A stretch of 36,672 nt of DNA from Prevotella sp. (GTDB lineage: Bacteria > Bacteroidota > Bacteroidia > Bacteroidales > Bacteroidaceae): positions 1 to 36,672 of the forward strand of contig JAFWQT010000162.1 in the NCBI GenBank assembly GCA_017508965.1. The letters are read 5' to 3'. A program made the position numbers and the translations under genes. Shown in pieces: positions 35,108 to 36,672 of the stretch; position 1 is the stretch's first letter, and the number at the start of each line of letters is the position of its first letter. Under the pieces are notes generated by a model, which did no database searches, was not told the origin of the DNA, and was given only the letters and a program-made list of their open reading frames with translations.

Positions 35108-36253
35108 ATGAACAAAGCAATAATCTTCATATTTGCGGCCTTGTTGACGACCAGTTGTGTTGGTCGCCAGGAAACATCCAGCGAAGAAAAAGGGGATCAC
35201 GTTAATACCTTTTATATCAGCAACGACACGCTGACGATTGAACCCGTGAATGGTGACTGCATGGCACCATATCCTTTTGGATTCCAGAAGCCCTTTGCTG
35301 ATTACAGGAAAGATTTTTCTTTCCTTAAAGAGAATAAGACATCTGATTATCAATGCATTCAGAACTATTATACATTTAGCAGTCAAGATAATCAGATCAT
35401 TCTTCAGGAAGAATCATACGATGATCCGTTTTATACTGTCATTTATGCGAATATTACAGATCCCCGAATTGTCTTGAAGTCGGGAATTCATGTGGGTGAA
35501 ACAAGAGACAGTGTTCTGAGCAAACTGCACATGAAGGAAGAAGTCCCCAATTTCCACGTGTTGATTGTAGGCTTTTATCCCACTTACGGCAAGACATACT
35601 TTTATTTCGACAAAGATACGCTGTGCCGTATCAAGATATTGTCCACAATAAGTGTTATTCAGAACCCAGAGCCCTGCGGCTTTATCGAGGCAGGCAGGTG
35701 CCGAGGATGGAAAGGTAAGAAATTGTTTGCTGCTAAAGGATCAGAATTTCTCAATCCTGTATGCTATCTGAACGAACAGGGCGACACCATTGTACCCTAC
35801 GGCAAATATGAGTATTGCGGATTCGACTCGATTGCTCCTATTGGCATCGTGGCGGAACCTCATGTCGGAATCGTTATGATTAACAGTAAGGGGGAAAAGT
35901 TGTTCGAGGTAATGACGATAGACAATTTCCAGGCGGATGATGTCCGTGAAGGACTCTACCGAATCTTAGACGATGATGGGAAGATAGGCTATGCCGACAC
36001 CTTGGGCAATGTAGTCATTAAACCCCAGTTCCAGTGTGCATATCCGTTTGAGGGTGGCCGTGCGCGTGTGGCTTATCATGGAAAGAAGAACAGTATGGAT
36101 GAGCATAGCGAATGGGAAAGCGATGAGTGGTTTTATATTGACAAGAACGGTCAACGGGTTGATGGCCCGAATGGCAAATGTCTGACCGGCATTGAGTCTT
36201 TGTTAGTTTTGCCCTTCCTTTTCATAAAACACTTGTTATTCCCGTTTATCTAG
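35108..36253 (+). CDS. Lipoprotein with WG-like repeats
   Basis: The ATG at 35108 gives a lipoprotein signal MNKAIIFIFAALLTTSC with the lipidated cysteine at residue 17; an in-frame GTG at 35099 would add three residues and is less likely. The middle part (RIVLKSGIHVGETRDSVLSKL) is a substrate-unknown periplasmic domain. The C-terminal third has WG (KWG-like) repeats: GLYRILDDDGKIGYADTLGN, then VVIKPQFQCAYPFEGGRARV, and EWFYIDKNGQRV. The protein should be anchored in the outer or inner membrane. It follows the 406-residue gene by 17 bp, so the two are probably an operon. Confidence 0.75.
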   Translation: MNKAIIFIFAALLTTSCVGRQETSSEEKGDHVNTFYISNDTLTIEPVNGDCMAPYPFGFQKPFADYRKDFSFLKENKTSDYQCIQNYYTFSSQDNQIILQEESYDDPFYTVIYANITDPRIVLKSGIHVGETRDSVLSKLHMKEEVPNFHVLIVGFYPTYGKTYFYFDKDTLCRIKILSTISVIQNPEPCGFIEAGRCRGWKGKKLFAAKGSEFLNPVCYLNEQGDTIVPYGKYEYCGFDSIAPIGIVAEPHVGIVMINSKGEKLFEVMTIDNFQADDVREGLYRILDDDGKIGYADTLGNVVIKPQFQCAYPFEGGRARVAYHGKKNSMDEHSEWESDEWFYIDKNGQRVDGPNGKCLTGIESLLVLPFLFIKHLLFPFI

Positions 36254-36320
36254 TTCACAATCAAATCAGTCATATCCCAAGATACATGAAATCTGGGGTT
36301 GGTATATAAAGTAGTTCAAC

Positions 36321-36524
36321 ATGATGAGAAAAACATTTCTAATTATCTGCATGATAGTATTTGCCAACTACGCTAATAACATACTAGCGGGCAACGGTGA
36401 TAAAGCATGGATTTCGGAGTGCTCACAGGGGGACAGACCCCCTGTGAGATTAAAGCGAGAGAAAAACGGCACGGGCATCTGCCATGTGATGCAAGGGAAG
36501 GAATCAGTTTTTGATTCATTCTGA
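36321..36524 (+). pseudogene. Signal-peptide ORF fused to peptide-repeat copy B
   Basis: The frame starts MMRKTFLIICMIVFANYAN, a plausible signal peptide cleaved near ILAG, continues GDKAWISE, then enters repeat copy B at 36420 and reads GDRPPVRLKREKNGTGICHV, MQGKES and a short tail to a TGA at 36522-36524. The simplest reading is a small secreted-protein gene interrupted by the repeat. Alternatively it is a real secreted version of the KREK-GTGICH peptide. No promoter box was found upstream. Confidence 0.45.
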
Positions 36525-36550
36525 TGAAGAATATTTGGTGGTAACAAGAA
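36420..36550 (+). repeat. ~130-bp repeat, copy B
   Basis: Second copy of the block at 33440-33568, same orientation, about 3 kb away. The 11-bp hairpin (36422-36448) is identical. The later inverted repeat is GAATCA-GTTTT-TGATTC (36501-36517); its loop is two bases longer than in copy A, which shifts the stop codon and lengthens the peptide frame. The homology ends abruptly after TAACAAGAA in both copies; no target-site duplication is evident. Confidence 0.88.
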
Positions 36551-36590
36551 TAAGGGAGCATGCTTTTTACATAGGAAATTTTTGATTTAA

Positions 36591-36672
36591 GGGTGCAAGG
36601 GTGTCAGAATGCCGATAAACACTGGGCTTGCACCCTGTTCGGAAGGGTGTCAAGGGTGTCAGGAGGGTGTCA
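36591..36672. repeat. GGGTGTCA iterations with an inverted repeat at the window end
   Basis: GGGTGTCA occurs at 36599, 36645, 36654 and 36665, the last three at 9- and 11-bp spacing. GGGTGCAAG at 36591-36599 has its perfect inverted partner CTTGCACCC at 36627-36635. No coding sequence is visible. This looks like the regulatory or terminal edge of an element continuing beyond the window. The rest of 36254-36672 holds only the interrupted ORF and repeat copy B. Confidence 0.7.

Overview
The window is chromosomal DNA of a Bacteroidota bacterium, most likely Prevotellaceae. Reasons: promoters of the TTTG-N19..21-TAnnTTTG type in front of many genes, a fragment of a BspA-like leucine-rich surface protein with a dockerin-like end, a glycine-lipid synthesis pair (glsA/glsB), and a division/wall (dcw) cluster whose MurE has a DNPR motif (meso-diaminopimelate type). 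No rRNA or tRNA gene and no CRISPR array was seen.

Left accessory island (1-8054). A SIR2-like gene runs leftwards off the window edge. Divergent from it is a tightly coupled four-gene operon: a protein with two GHKL ATPase modules (MORC/Hsp90-like, then histidine-kinase-like), a receiver-like protein, an uncharacterised protein, and an adenine-N6 DNA methyltransferase of the Eco57I/TaqI type with no visible nuclease. It looks like an unnamed defence or DNA-modification system in which a phosphorelay is wired to a methylase. It is followed by a BspA/dockerin gene fragment whose end is overwritten by three 33-bp-period repeats.

Core block (8122-28977). dgt (dGTPase) stands next to glsA-glsB on the minus strand. 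The dcw cluster then runs mraZ-rsmH-ftsL-ftsI-murE-mraY-murD-ftsW-murG-murC-ftsQ-ftsA-ftsZ and makes lipid II and the divisome; a GatB/YqeY gene and a terminator close it. mraZ has three 10-bp operator repeats overlapping its own promoter. recO is convergent to the operon.

Right accessory island (28978-36672), visibly more AT-rich. It holds an AbiEi/AbiEii pair, then a C39-like cysteine peptidase, a small protein of unknown function and an agmatine/peptidyl-arginine-deiminase-family enzyme. After a terminator come several very short peptide genes sharing the core K-[RQ]-E-K-[SN]-G-T-G-I-C-H or a diverged form of it. Two of them have textbook promoters. A third and fourth copy lie inside a ~130-bp DNA repeat with a perfect 11-bp hairpin. 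The last peptide leads into an operon for an unknown 406-residue protein and a lipoprotein with WG-like repeats. The window ends in GGGTGTCA iterations that look like the edge of another element.

The two best candidates for undescribed biology are the short peptide family with its repeat, and the GHKL/receiver/methylase operon divergent from the SIR2 gene.
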